Positions 9,316 through 18,056 of a stretch of DNA of 64,000 bases are shown piece by piece. The stretch lies in the NCBI GenBank assembly GCA_035934405.1, contig DASYXW010000031.1, forward strand, positions 1 to 64,000, in the 5' to 3' direction. The DNA is from DASYXW01 sp035934405 (lineage in GTDB: Bacteria > Acidobacteriota > Terriglobia > UBA7540). The notes under the pieces are model-generated. The model made no database searches. It saw only the letters and a program-made list of their open reading frames with translations, and was not told the origin of the DNA. Both the position numbers and the translations under genes were made by a program. Positions within the stretch are counted from its first letter, which is position 1. Every line of letters starts with the position of its first letter.

Positions 9316-9532
9316 AGTTGACCTCCTGTAGCGGCCGAAATGGGTAACATCCCTTTTGCCGAAAGCGAGATTCTAGCGTCAAGGCAGGAGCGAAGTCAAA
9401 AGATTCGCCCGGGGCTTACAGTTGAGGAGCGCACGAGCGGAGGAAAGGTCTATGCTCTAACGAGGCCCGGGTCAGGCCGTGCGATAGAGCCGCTGGAGGT
9501 GCAGTGAATCTGACCTTGGCGGGAGAGAGGCG

Positions 9533-10141
9533 ATGAGCACGAACCGAGTTGAAGCTTTCAGTGACGGCGTCATCGCCATCATCGTCACCATCATGGTGCT
9601 CGAACTGCAAGCACCGCACCAAGCCAGCCTAGGGGCACTCGCCCGGCTGGCGCCCGTATTCCTGGCTTACGTCTTGAGCTTCCTGGTGGTGGCCATCATG
9701 TGGGTGAATCACCACCATTTGCTCCACGCTGCCCAACACGCCGATGCCCGGCTGTTGTGGACGAACAACCTGCTGTTGTTCTGGATGTCGCTCATCCCTT
9801 TCGTCACCCGCTACCTGGGCGCGAATCCGAAAGCGTCCTTCGCGGTGGCTATTTACGGGGCGGTGCTGGCGATGTGCGCGGCCTCTTTCACGCTGCTCCG
9901 TCACGCCGTGAATCAACACCACCGGGACGACCCGACTTTGGCGGATTACAACCAGCGCATGCTGCGGAAGAGCGTCGTCTCAACCACGCTTTACGCGGCT
10001 TCTGCACCGTTGGCGTATGTTTCCGTCTATCTCTCTTTCCTCATCTTCGTCCTGATTCCGGCGCTCTATTTCCTTCCCGAGCGCAAGCTGGCGGAGAGCA
10101 AGACGGAACGGCAGCGCGAGCCCATTGAGCCGGGCGCTTGA
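9533..10141 (+). CDS. TMEM175/DUF1211-family potassium channel
   Basis: A 202-residue multi-pass membrane protein. MSTNRVEAFSDGVIAIIVTI is the diagnostic first helix of the TMEM175 (DUF1211) family, whose R...FSDG motif lies at residues 5-12. Further helices follow: FLAYVLSFLVVAIMWVNHHH, WTNNLLLFWMSLIPFVTRYL, AVAIYGAVLAMCAASFTLL, and LAYVSVYLSFLIFVLIPALY. Bacterial members form potassium-permeable channels as tetramers. A purine-rich site (gggagagaggcg) sits just before the ATG. The gene stands alone, divergent from the lipase, with about 215 bases upstream in which I see no other feature. Confidence 0.93.
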   Translation: MSTNRVEAFSDGVIAIIVTIMVLELQAPHQASLGALARLAPVFLAYVLSFLVVAIMWVNHHHLLHAAQHADARLLWTNNLLLFWMSLIPFVTRYLGANPKASFAVAIYGAVLAMCAASFTLLRHAVNQHHRDDPTLADYNQRMLRKSVVSTTLYAASAPLAYVSVYLSFLIFVLIPALYFLPERKLAESKTERQREPIEPGA

Positions 10142-10249
10142 AGGTTGGGCCATCAGCCGACCGGCCGGTCATTACATGCGAATTCTTATTCCCCGCTACC
10201 TGTGCTACGATGTGCCGCTGAGACGTATAGTGATTCCCGTGGAGACGCG

Positions 10250-10636
10250 ATGAGCGCCAGCGCAACTTCCGAAACTATCTACCTAATACCACCCAAGACC
10301 GTTGCCGAAAGGCCAGGCGAAGGCGCGGCACTCGAGCTTGGACCGCTCGCAGCAAAGTCCCTCCTTCTGGTGCTGCGGGTGATGGAGATCCTTGAGCAGG
10401 AAGCACTGCAGGTTTCGGTGTGGGGGTCGGCGGACGGAAAAGACTGGGGCGCCAAGCCGCTGTTTTTCTTTCCCGAGCGCTTCTACCAGGGCGCGACGCC
10501 GGCCGCGCTCGACCTCAGCCAGCGGCCCGAAGTGAGATTTCTCCAGCCGCGCTGGCAGGTGAACCGCTGGGGCCGCGGATACCCCATGCCGCGCTTCATG
10601 TTCTCCCTTGAAGTCCAGGGTCTCGCCGGCCGCTAG
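10250..10636 (+). CDS. Conserved hypothetical protein
   Basis: A 128-residue protein starting MSASATSETIYLIPPKTVAE. ATG 10250 follows ggag at a good distance; the frame also opens upstream, but that stretch looks non-coding. The sequence has no signal peptide or membrane helix. It alternates hydrophobic strands (SLLLVLRVMEILEQEALQV, VSVWGSADGKDWGAKPLFFF) with a proline- and aromatic-rich end, suggesting a compact all-beta fold. The phrase SADGKDWG is seen in discoidin-like or Ig-like small proteins of Acidobacteria. No function can be assigned. Confidence 0.6.
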   Translation: MSASATSETIYLIPPKTVAERPGEGAALELGPLAAKSLLLVLRVMEILEQEALQVSVWGSADGKDWGAKPLFFFPERFYQGATPAALDLSQRPEVRFLQPRWQVNRWGRGYPMPRFMFSLEVQGLAGR

Positions 10637-10788
10637 GGCCGTGAACACTACTCTGCAAACGAACCCATGATCTGGGACCGCCTGGTCCTTGCTGGTGTTT
10701 TGGACCGCTTTGTGCTAAAGCTCAACTGGATGGCACGAGCCCGCCCCGCGGTGGTTTGCCGCGTTTGGAAGGGTGATTCAGGTTGGCG

Positions 10789-12054
10789 ATGGCAAACGTT
10801 AAGAAAGATGTTTTGTCGAACGGCCTCACGATCATCACGGAGGGCATGCCCGCCGTGCGGTCGGTCTCCATCGGCGTCTGGGTACGCACCGGATCGCGCC
10901 GCGAGCGCCAGTCCGAGAACGGCGTGACCCATTTCCTCGAACACATGGTGTTCAAAGGAACGAAGAACCGGACGGCGGAGCAGATCGCCCGCTCAGCGGA
11001 CTCGATCGGTGGCCATCTCGACGCCTTCACCGCCAAGGAGTGCACCAGTTTCTCGATCAAAGTACTCGATGAGCACGTGCCGCGCGCCTTTGAAGTTCTC
11101 GCCGACCTGGTGAAGAACCCCCTGCTGCGCGATCAGGATGTGAACAAGGAATCGCAGGTCATCCAGGAAGAGATCAAGATGGTGGAGGACACGCCGGATG
11201 ATTTGGTGCACGAGATCTTCACCCAGAGTTACTGGCGCGGACACTCACTCGGCCGGCCGATACTGGGGACACGGCAGACGGTCAGCAGCTTCAACCGCCA
11301 GGGGATCTCCCGGTACTTCCGCCATCACTATACGCCCCGCAACATGCTCATCACCGCAGCAGGAAACCTGGAGCACGCCCCCGTGGTCGATCTCGTGGCC
11401 AAGGAGTTTGCCGGCGCCGCCGCCGGACCCGAGCTTCCGCGGGAAAAGGCGCCGGTTCCTCACCCGGAGATCCGTCACCGGCACAAAAAGAATCTGGAGC
11501 AGGTGCACATCTGCGCCGGCACGCCGGCGTATCCTCAGGCTCACGAGAAACGTTTTGCAGCTTACATCCTGAACACCGTGCTGGGCGGCGGCATGAGCTC
11601 GCGGTTGTTCCAGAACATCCGCGAGAAGCGCGGTCTGGCTTACGCCGTGTTCTCGGGCCTCAATACGTATCGCGACGCCGGCTGCCTCAGCGTTTACGCC
11701 GGCACTGCCACGGCCAACGCCCGCACCGTGGTGCAATTGATATCAGAAGAGTTCGGACGGCTGAAATCCACTCTGCTCCCAGAGGAGGAGTTGCAGCGCG
11801 CCAAGGATTACCTGAAGGGCTCGACGCTCCTGAGTTTGGAATCCACCATGAGCCGGATGTCGAACCTGGCGCGGCAGGAAATGTATTTCGGGCGTTACAT
11901 TTCGCTCGACGAGATCGCCCAGTGCGTGGACGCGGTCACGGCAGAGGACGTGCGCGGCGTGGCCCGCGAGCTGCTGGATGCGAAAAAGATTGCCCTCACC
12001 GTGCTCGGGCCGCTCAACGGCGTCCGCATCACGCGGACGGATTTGAGATGCTGA
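10789..12054 (+). CDS. M16-family zinc peptidase (pitrilysin/MPP-like)
   Basis: A 421-residue metallopeptidase. The inverted zinc motif HxxEH is present as THFLEHMVFKGTKNRTAEQI (about residues 44-50), and the third ligand Glu lies in VIQEEIKMVEDTPDD. The C-terminal half has the R/Y segment (GGGMSSRLFQNIREKRGLAY) of the inactive-lobe fold. Length fits single-chain processing-protease-like members such as the YmxG/PqqL group. Start: ATG 10789 (caggt seven bases before) is favoured; TTG 10783 is also in frame. No signal peptide is seen, so it is likely cytosolic. It precedes a WalJ-like hydrolase on the same strand, separated by a stuttering repeat. Confidence 0.94.
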   Translation: MANVKKDVLSNGLTIITEGMPAVRSVSIGVWVRTGSRRERQSENGVTHFLEHMVFKGTKNRTAEQIARSADSIGGHLDAFTAKECTSFSIKVLDEHVPRAFEVLADLVKNPLLRDQDVNKESQVIQEEIKMVEDTPDDLVHEIFTQSYWRGHSLGRPILGTRQTVSSFNRQGISRYFRHHYTPRNMLITAAGNLEHAPVVDLVAKEFAGAAAGPELPREKAPVPHPEIRHRHKKNLEQVHICAGTPAYPQAHEKRFAAYILNTVLGGGMSSRLFQNIREKRGLAYAVFSGLNTYRDAGCLSVYAGTATANARTVVQLISEEFGRLKSTLLPEEELQRAKDYLKGSTLLSLESTMSRMSNLARQEMYFGRYISLDEIAQCVDAVTAEDVRGVARELLDAKKIALTVLGPLNGVRITRTDLRC

Positions 12055-12057
12055 AAA

Positions 12058-12176
12058 ACAGGAGTCAGAAGACAGGAGTCAGGAGTCAAAAGAAAAACCG
12101 ATGAGAAGTATGGAGAATCTGCAAGTCATTCTGACGCCTTTCTTCTGGCTTCTGACTTCTAGCTTCTGACTTCTGC
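12058..12176. repeat. Inverted pair of stuttering repeats
   Basis: The left arm (12058-12094) stutters as ggagtcagaagacaggagtc followed by aggagtcaaaag. The right arm (about 12139-12176) reads cttctggcttctgacttcta followed by gcttctgacttctgc. The right arm is the approximate reverse complement of the left, so the transcript could form a long imperfect hairpin ending four bases before the next ATG. It is non-coding. It may act as a terminator-like or translation-modulating structure, or simply be a mobile repeat. Confidence 0.65.
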
Positions 12177-12180
12177 TTTT

Positions 12181-12960
12181 ATGAGCCTCCGCATTTGCGT
12201 TCTCGGCAGCGGCAGCAAAGGCAACTCCACCTGGATTGCCACCGAGCGCACTTGCCTGCTGGTGGACGCCGGATTCAGCATGCGCGAGACCTGCGCGCGC
12301 CTGGCGGCGATTGGCGAGCGCCCGGAAGACGCCCAGGCCATCCTGGTTTCGCATGAGCACACCGACCACATTAGCGGCTTGCGGAAACTGGCGCGGGAGC
12401 TCCGCGTCCCGGTTTACATCTCCGCGGAGACGCGCGAAGCCATCCATTGGGGCAAGAAGATCGCAGCCTTCGAAATGTTTTCCGCCGGCCAGCGGTTCGT
12501 GATTGGAGACATTGAGGTCACGCCGTTTTCCATTCCGCACGACGCGGTTGATCCGGTGGCGTTCACCTTTGAAGCCCAGGGCGTCAAAGTGGGGGTGGTT
12601 ACTGATCTAGGCTACATCCCAGAACTAGTGAAACAGCACGTCCGCGGCTGCCAGTGTCTCGTGTGGGAGTCGAACCACGACCTCGAGATGCTCAAGGTGG
12701 GACCCTACCCCTGGTTTGTGAAGCAGCGGGTGATGAGCCGTCACGGCCACCTTTCGAACCTGACCACGGCCGAGTTCCTGACCCGGGAGTACGACGGCGC
12801 GGCGCAGGTGCTGGTGCTGGCCCACTTGAGCGAGACCAACAATCATCCCGAAATCGCCCGCATGACAGCCGCCGAAGCGCTGGCGCAGCGAGCGAACGGC
12901 GAGGCCCCTGAGTTGCACCTGGCCAGCCAGTCGGCGCCGACGAGGGTGTTTCGGTTTTGA
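12181..12960 (+). CDS. MBL-fold metallo-hydrolase, WalJ/YycJ-like
   Basis: A 259-residue metallo-beta-lactamase-fold protein. MSLRICVLGSGSKGNSTWIA is the diagnostic YycJ/WalJ start, and VSHEHTDHISGLRKLARELR holds the HxHxDH di-metal motif. Later ligands: the His of FSIPHDAVDPVAF, the Asp of VGVVTDLGYIP, and the His of LAHLSETNNHPE. WalJ proteins are implicated as 5'-3' exonucleases in DNA repair in Gram-positives; function here is by family only. The ATG follows directly on a stuttering repeat and has no clear ribosome site, so translation may be coupled or weak. Confidence 0.9.
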   Translation: MSLRICVLGSGSKGNSTWIATERTCLLVDAGFSMRETCARLAAIGERPEDAQAILVSHEHTDHISGLRKLARELRVPVYISAETREAIHWGKKIAAFEMFSAGQRFVIGDIEVTPFSIPHDAVDPVAFTFEAQGVKVGVVTDLGYIPELVKQHVRGCQCLVWESNHDLEMLKVGPYPWFVKQRVMSRHGHLSNLTTAEFLTREYDGAAQVLVLAHLSETNNHPEIARMTAAEALAQRANGEAPELHLASQSAPTRVFRF

Positions 12961-12991
12961 CTATAGATGAGTCAGGGATATGTAACTGGTT

Positions 12992-13258
12992 ATGCCGGAA
13001 TCCCGCGCGAAGATCGGCAGGAGCATCCTCTTTCTATTAGGTTTAGTGCTCGTGGGCTTTGGTGTGAGTGCGATCGCCAGCGGTTCTGGTCTGTCTTTTG
13101 CAGCGGGGAACGGTGCGGGACTTGTCTTCGCACCAACTGGAATTCTAATTGGCGCGATCTCGATCTGGATCGCCGCTTTCAGGCCCCACTTCTTTGAAAA
13201 GCAGCCGCTGAGCAAACGCGACAAACGAGGAACTAATAAGCCACCGAGCAGGTACTAG
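12992..13258 (+). CDS. Small two-helix membrane protein
   Basis: An 88-residue protein: MPESRAKIGRSILFLLGLVL opens into one transmembrane helix (about 10-30), a short Gly/Ser loop (SGSGLSFAAGNGAG), then a second helix (LVFAPTGILIGAISIWIAAF, about 45-65) and a basic C-terminal tail. The lipid-facing composition supports a real membrane protein. No family is recognised. It lies 31 bases after walJ and 55 before purB, all on the plus strand, so it may be co-transcribed. Confidence 0.6.
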   Translation: MPESRAKIGRSILFLLGLVLVGFGVSAIASGSGLSFAAGNGAGLVFAPTGILIGAISIWIAAFRPHFFEKQPLSKRDKRGTNKPPSRY

Positions 13259-13313
13259 TTGGTCTGCATATCTCCGCATTCTGATCTAGACGCGGAGCCT
13301 GCGAACACTTGCC

Positions 13314-14612
13314 ATGATCGCTCGCTACACACGCCCGGAGATGGGCCGCATCTGGACTGACGAAAACAAGTTCCGCTGCTGGCTTGCGGTGGAGATTGCC
13401 ACCGCCGAAGTCGAGGCCGAGGCCGGGCTGATCCCGAAGAGCGCCGCCCGCGCCATCAAACGCAAGGGCCGCTTCTCGGTCGAGCGCATTCTTGAAATCG
13501 AAAAGCAGGTGAAGCACGACGTCATCGCTTTCACCACCAATGTCGCCGAAAACATCGGCCGCGAAGGGCGCTACCTGCACTACGGGCTGACGTCGAACGA
13601 CGTGGTGGATACGGCGCAGGCGTTGCAGGTCTGGGAAGCCTCCACGCGGCTACTCGCCGGTCTGCGGCGGCTGGGCGAGGTCTTGAAGCGGCGCGCGTTC
13701 GAGTTTAAGACCACTCCGATGGTGGGCCGGACGCACGGCGTTCACGCCGAGCCCATCACCTTCGGCTGGAAGCTCGCTATCTGGTATGCGGAAAACCAGC
13801 GCAACACCGAGCGCCTGGCTTACGCTGCGGAGCAGATGCGTGTGGGCAAGATTTCGGGCGCAGTGGGCACCTATGCGCACCTGAGTCCGGCGCTTGAGAA
13901 GAAAATCTGCGCCCGGCTGGCGTTGCGTCCGGCGCCCATCACCTCGCAGGTGATCCAGCGCGACCGGCACGCGTTCTATCTTTCCACGCTGGCCGTCGCC
14001 GCCAGCTCACTCGAAAAAATCGCCCTTGAAATCCGTGGTCTGCAGCGCACCGAAGTGCGGGAACTGGAGGAATACTTTGCGCCGGAGCAAAAGGGCTCTT
14101 CGGCCATGCCGCACAAGCGCAACCCGGTCACCGCGGAGCAGATCTGCGGCCTGGCGCGCGTCGTCCGGTCGAACGCCCAGGCGGCGCTCGAGAACGTCGC
14201 GCTCTGGCACGAACGGGACATCTCGCACTCGTCGGTTGAGCGCGTCATCCTGCCCGATTCGACGATCCTTCTCGACTACATGCTCGACAAGACAGCGCGG
14301 CTGGTTGAGAGGATGTTCGTCTATCCCGAGCGGATGAAGGAAAACCTCAGCCTGCTCAAGGGGCTGATCTTTTCCGGGCAGCTTCTGCTTGATCTGGTGG
14401 AGAAAGGCGCGGCGCGCGAAGAAGCCTACCGCTGGGTGCAGCGCAATGCCATGCAAGTGTGGGAGATGCGCCAGGACTTCCGCGCGCTGGTCGAGCGCGA
14501 CCCCGACATCCAGCGGCACCTCACGCCGCGCGAGATCGCGCGCGCATTCTCCCTGGGGCGCCAGCTTCGGCACATTGATACCGTCTTCCGGCGCGTGTTC
14601 GGCAAGACCTAA
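13314..14612 (+). CDS. purB: Adenylosuccinate lyase
   Basis: Catalyses two beta-eliminations in purine synthesis: SAICAR to AICAR plus fumarate, and adenylosuccinate to AMP plus fumarate. The 432 residues are normal length. MIARYTRPEMGRIWTDENKF is the canonical start; YLHYGLTSNDVVDTAQALQ and MVGRTHGVHAEPITFGWKLA are conserved active-site blocks; GSSAMPHKRNPVTAEQICGL (about residue 262) is the fumarase/aspartase superfamily signature loop. The C-terminal ADSL domain is intact. No other purine gene is nearby. Confidence 0.97.
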   Translation: MIARYTRPEMGRIWTDENKFRCWLAVEIATAEVEAEAGLIPKSAARAIKRKGRFSVERILEIEKQVKHDVIAFTTNVAENIGREGRYLHYGLTSNDVVDTAQALQVWEASTRLLAGLRRLGEVLKRRAFEFKTTPMVGRTHGVHAEPITFGWKLAIWYAENQRNTERLAYAAEQMRVGKISGAVGTYAHLSPALEKKICARLALRPAPITSQVIQRDRHAFYLSTLAVAASSLEKIALEIRGLQRTEVRELEEYFAPEQKGSSAMPHKRNPVTAEQICGLARVVRSNAQAALENVALWHERDISHSSVERVILPDSTILLDYMLDKTARLVERMFVYPERMKENLSLLKGLIFSGQLLLDLVEKGAAREEAYRWVQRNAMQVWEMRQDFRALVERDPDIQRHLTPREIARAFSLGRQLRHIDTVFRRVFGKT

Positions 14613-14637
14613 AAGGTAAGAGCGACGGAAGCCACCC

Positions 14638-15333
14638 TCAGTGGCCTGGCTGGATTTCCTGCACGCCGCCTTGCGGCGGAGGCGCGGGCGAGGCGGGTCC
14701 GGCCACTTGAATGGTGTGCAGGGTCTTGTCGCAGGCTTGCAGGTAGAGGCTGGTGTCGGTGTTGCCGGGCGCGCAACTGGCTTCGATGATGTGCGCGGGC
14801 GCAATAATGTGCGCGGTCATCGTCCAAGCCTGGTTTCGATACTGCCAGATGAGCGCGGCATCGCGGTCATTGATCTTGATGTGTTCGAAACTGTACTGCG
14901 GCATGTTGGCTTCAGCGAGCGCCTGCAAAGCCGGACTCATGCGCGCGTTGCCCGGCGTCCCAGTGTCTTCGGTCACGCCCTGGGTCTGCCACTTCGCGAG
15001 GATTTCAGGCGAGAACTCCGATGCCGCGCCTTCGTTGGGTTGGGACGTGATGGTCAGCGCCGGGTCGGCGCCGTACAACCGCGGGCGATAGATTTTGACG
15101 CCGCCGGGGAAACTCTCCACCTTGCCGTAGAGCCCTGCCGCGACCTGCATCTGGATCCCCAGACCGTCGTTCTGGTAGGGCGCGAGCGTGAGAACCTGTT
15201 CCGCAACGCGCTGCTCGTGCCCGGGCCACCAGCGCACCAGGCCCATCTCGCCGAGCAGCAGGCCGCCGCCCACAATGACGATGACCACGAACACGATCAA
15301 CTGCGTGGAGACGCCCTTATCCATAGAAATCAT
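14638..15333 (-). CDS. Membrane-anchored hypothetical protein
   Basis: A 231-residue protein with one N-terminal helix (STQLIVFVVIVIVGGGLLLG) and an extracytoplasmic remainder. I chose ATG 15333; ATG 15324 is equally possible, and the longer frame to 15390 runs through a stuttering repeat. The body has GIQMQVAAGLYGKVESFPGG and KINDRDAALIWQYRNQAWTM, suggestive of a small beta-sandwich, and ends in a Pro/Gly-rich tail. No family is recognised. It lies directly downstream of rnr on the same strand, so it may be in its operon. Confidence 0.6.
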   Translation of the reverse strand: MISMDKGVSTQLIVFVVIVIVGGGLLLGEMGLVRWWPGHEQRVAEQVLTLAPYQNDGLGIQMQVAAGLYGKVESFPGGVKIYRPRLYGADPALTITSQPNEGAASEFSPEILAKWQTQGVTEDTGTPGNARMSPALQALAEANMPQYSFEHIKINDRDAALIWQYRNQAWTMTAHIIAPAHIIEASCAPGNTDTSLYLQACDKTLHTIQVAGPASPAPPPQGGVQEIQPGH

Positions 15334-15340
15334 CTTAGCT

Positions 15341-15375
15341 TGGAACACAGAAACTGGAAATTGGAAACTGGAGGT
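15341..15375. repeat. Stuttering intergenic repeat (ctggaaattgg type)
   Basis: Between rnr and the downstream gene lies gaacacagaaactggaaatt followed by ggaaactggag, a short unit stutter (aaactggaaattggaaactgg) like the other intergenic stutters in this window but with a different unit. It is a single arm; I see no inverted partner. Confidence 0.5.
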
Positions 15376-15386
15376 GTGGGTACCGA

Positions 15387-17924
15387 TCACTCGGCAAGCG
15401 AAAACTCCAGCTTGTTGCCGGCGCGCTCGATGCGGTCCAGGCGCACGCGCACGCGGTCGCCAAGCCGGTAAGCGCGATTCGAGCCCCTGCCGACGATGGC
15501 GCGAAGGCTCTCGCGGTAAACGTAGCGGTCGTCACCAAGTGCGGCAAGCGGCACAAAGCCTTCCACGAACAGGTCAATGAGTTCAACAAAAAAGCCATGC
15601 TTCGTTAGACTGATGATCAGCGCCTCGAATTCGTCGCCGAGCCGTCCGGCCATGAACGATACTTTCTTCCATTCCATCAATTCGCGCTCGGCATCGGCGG
15701 CTCGCCGCTCTGCCTCGGAGGTCTCAATACCGAGGGCATGTAACTCTTCGACGGTTGCGGCGCCGCCGCCTTGCGCCTGGGCTGGGGATCGCGCCTCCGT
15801 GAACACCCTAGGCGCCCGCCTCGCGCGTTGAGCAGGCTGCTTGCCGTGGCTTTCCACCCGCCCGCTGCCTCCTTCCGTTTCGAGCACGGCCTTCAGGACG
15901 CGATGCACGATCAGGTCCGGGTAACGGCGAATGGGCGAGGTGAAATGCGTGTAGGCGGGCGAGGCCAGGGCAAAGTGTCCGAGGTTTTCCTCGGCATAGC
16001 GAGCTTGCTTGAGCGAGCGCAGCATCAGATAGGAGAGGATGCGCTCCTCCGGCTTTCCGGCGATGCGCTGGGTGAGGCGCTGGTAATGGCGGGATGTAAT
16101 TTCGAAATCTTCTGCGTCCACCGCTTGCTGAAAGCGCGGGTAACGCTCCCGCTCATCCCGCCGGTGAACCTTCACGCGCCTTGCCGCGGGCAGCTCGACG
16201 CCCAGCGAGTAACCAAAGGTCGCCGCGATTTCCTCGAATTCGAGGACTTTCCTGGGGTCGGGTTTTTCATGAACGCGGTATAGCGTGGGCACGCCCTGGC
16301 GCTCCAGATAATCCGCCACGCTCTCGTTTGCCGCCAGCATGAATTCCTCGATGAGGCGATGCGCCATGTTGCGCTCCGAGCGCGCGACGCCGACCATGCG
16401 GCCGTGCTCGTCGAATTCGATCTCCGGCTCCGGCAGGTCAAAGTCGATGGAGCCGCGAGCCTCACGTTGGCGGTTCAAGGCTCGCGCCAGTTCTTCCATC
16501 AGTTTGAACCGCTCGACCATCACAGCGTAGCGCTCACACGCCGCGGGGTCTCCCGAAAGGACGGCGTGTACGGCGGTGTAGGTCATCCGCTCGGCGCTGC
16601 GGATGATGCCCGGCACGAGCTCGTATGCCGTCACCCGGCCGGCCGCGTCAATCTCCATCAGCACCGACATCACCAGCCGCTCGGCGCGCGGGTTGAGGCT
16701 GCAGATGCCGTTCGAAAGCTCGAGCGGAAGCATGGGCACAGCGCGGTCGGGAAAGTAAACGCTGGTGCCGCGCAGCCGGGCTTCGCGGTCGAGCGCCGTT
16801 CCCGGCCGGACATAGTGGGCCACATCGGCGATGTGAACCTGAAGGACGTAGCCGCCGCCCGGGGCGCGCTCCACGTATACGGCGTCATCAAAATCCTTGG
16901 CCGTCTCGCCGTCAATGGTCACGATGGGAAGATGGCGGAAGTCGCGCCGCCCCTCCCGCGCGCGCTCGGGAATGAATTGCGGCGCCGCCTCGGCTTCGGC
17001 AAGAACCTCCACCGGAAAACGATGCGGCAGATGAAACTTGCGAATGATGATTTCCACATCCACGCCGAAGTCGTCCCGTAGGCCGAGCACTTCCACCACG
17101 CGGCCCCGCGGGCTCGTGCCGCGAATCGGGTCGGGGAACTGTGTCAGCTCGATATCCACAATCATGCCGTCGAGCTCGCGCGCCGCCCGGCGCCCGTCCG
17201 CGCGGACCCGGCCGCGCCGGCCTTCGGACTCGCCTCCGAACTGCCGGTGGCGAAGCTCGCTCGTTGCGGAGGGCCACTCCTGGCCGCTCGGAATGACAAT
17301 TTCGAAAGGCAGGCGATGGTCGTAAGGCAAAACGGTGTTATGCCGCGGCCCGCAGCGGAACTCACCCACGACGGTTTTCTGGGCCCGATCGAGGATCCGG
17401 ATCACCCGCCCTTCGAGACGCTCCTGCGCCGGTGCCGGCCCACCCCACCCTGGCCTCGCGGGTTTCGCGGAGCGGACGAAGTGGACCTCCACGCGGTCAC
17501 CGTGCATCGCGCCGCCCAGGGCGCCGGGCGGAACGAAAATGTCCCGTGACCCTTCACCGAGCGCCTGGTCGGGAACCACGAAGCCATAACCGTCGCGATG
17601 GCCGATGAGGCGTCCGCTGGCCACGCTGCGTTTCCCGGCTTCGGGCCTCAGCGCGGTCACGCGCCGCGAAGCGGGCGCGCGTCCGGCAGAAGGCTCTGCT
17701 CGCTCCCCCCGGAGGGCGCTGTGCCGCCGCGCCAGGGCGAATTGGTTTTTCTTCAGGTAGACGAGCTTTCCCGCGCGCAAGAGATCTTTGAGCGCGCGCT
17801 TCAACTCCCGCGCCTGGCTCGATCGCAGGCCGAGCTCGGCCATGAGCTCGCGAAGGCGGAAAGCTCGCGGCGGCTCGCGTTCAAACACCTTGACGATTTC
17901 AGAAATGGAGGGAAAGTTACGCAT
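15387..17924 (-). CDS. rnr: Ribonuclease R
   Basis: An 845-residue processive 3'-5' exoribonuclease. An N-terminal winged-helix domain (IVKVFEREPPRAFRLRELMA) precedes two cold-shock OB domains (RLIGHRDGYGFVVPD; KTVVGEFRCG). The RNB catalytic domain has the Asp cluster in TIDGETAKDFDDAVYVERAP, and ANESVADYLERQGVPTLYRV and HFTSPIRRYPDLIVHRVLKA are conserved. An S1 domain (GDEFEALIISLTKHGFFVEL) ends it. There is an unusual basic, low-complexity insertion of about 50 residues between RNB and S1 (VESHGKQPAQRARRAPRVF). TTG 17933 is also in frame, but ATG 17924 fits better. Confidence 0.95.
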   Translation of the reverse strand: MRNFPSISEIVKVFEREPPRAFRLRELMAELGLRSSQARELKRALKDLLRAGKLVYLKKNQFALARRHSALRGERAEPSAGRAPASRRVTALRPEAGKRSVASGRLIGHRDGYGFVVPDQALGEGSRDIFVPPGALGGAMHGDRVEVHFVRSAKPARPGWGGPAPAQERLEGRVIRILDRAQKTVVGEFRCGPRHNTVLPYDHRLPFEIVIPSGQEWPSATSELRHRQFGGESEGRRGRVRADGRRAARELDGMIVDIELTQFPDPIRGTSPRGRVVEVLGLRDDFGVDVEIIIRKFHLPHRFPVEVLAEAEAAPQFIPERAREGRRDFRHLPIVTIDGETAKDFDDAVYVERAPGGGYVLQVHIADVAHYVRPGTALDREARLRGTSVYFPDRAVPMLPLELSNGICSLNPRAERLVMSVLMEIDAAGRVTAYELVPGIIRSAERMTYTAVHAVLSGDPAACERYAVMVERFKLMEELARALNRQREARGSIDFDLPEPEIEFDEHGRMVGVARSERNMAHRLIEEFMLAANESVADYLERQGVPTLYRVHEKPDPRKVLEFEEIAATFGYSLGVELPAARRVKVHRRDERERYPRFQQAVDAEDFEITSRHYQRLTQRIAGKPEERILSYLMLRSLKQARYAEENLGHFALASPAYTHFTSPIRRYPDLIVHRVLKAVLETEGGSGRVESHGKQPAQRARRAPRVFTEARSPAQAQGGGAATVEELHALGIETSEAERRAADAERELMEWKKVSFMAGRLGDEFEALIISLTKHGFFVELIDLFVEGFVPLAALGDDRYVYRESLRAIVGRGSNRAYRLGDRVRVRLDRIERAGNKLEFSLAE

Positions 17925-18056
17925 GGGGCTCAACAGCTACTGTCGGCGTTTGTCCAGCCTACGGATCCTGCCGGATTGTCTCCTCTTAGGTGCAGCCGCT
18001 ATCTTCGAACCCGGCAGCGCCGCTGAAGTCTTCGCGCGCTGAGGCGAGGTGAAGCG

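Noticed and set aside
10667..10927. 86-codon frame before the M16 peptidase
   Set aside because: It overlaps the start of the peptidase in another frame and its composition is that of a shadow.
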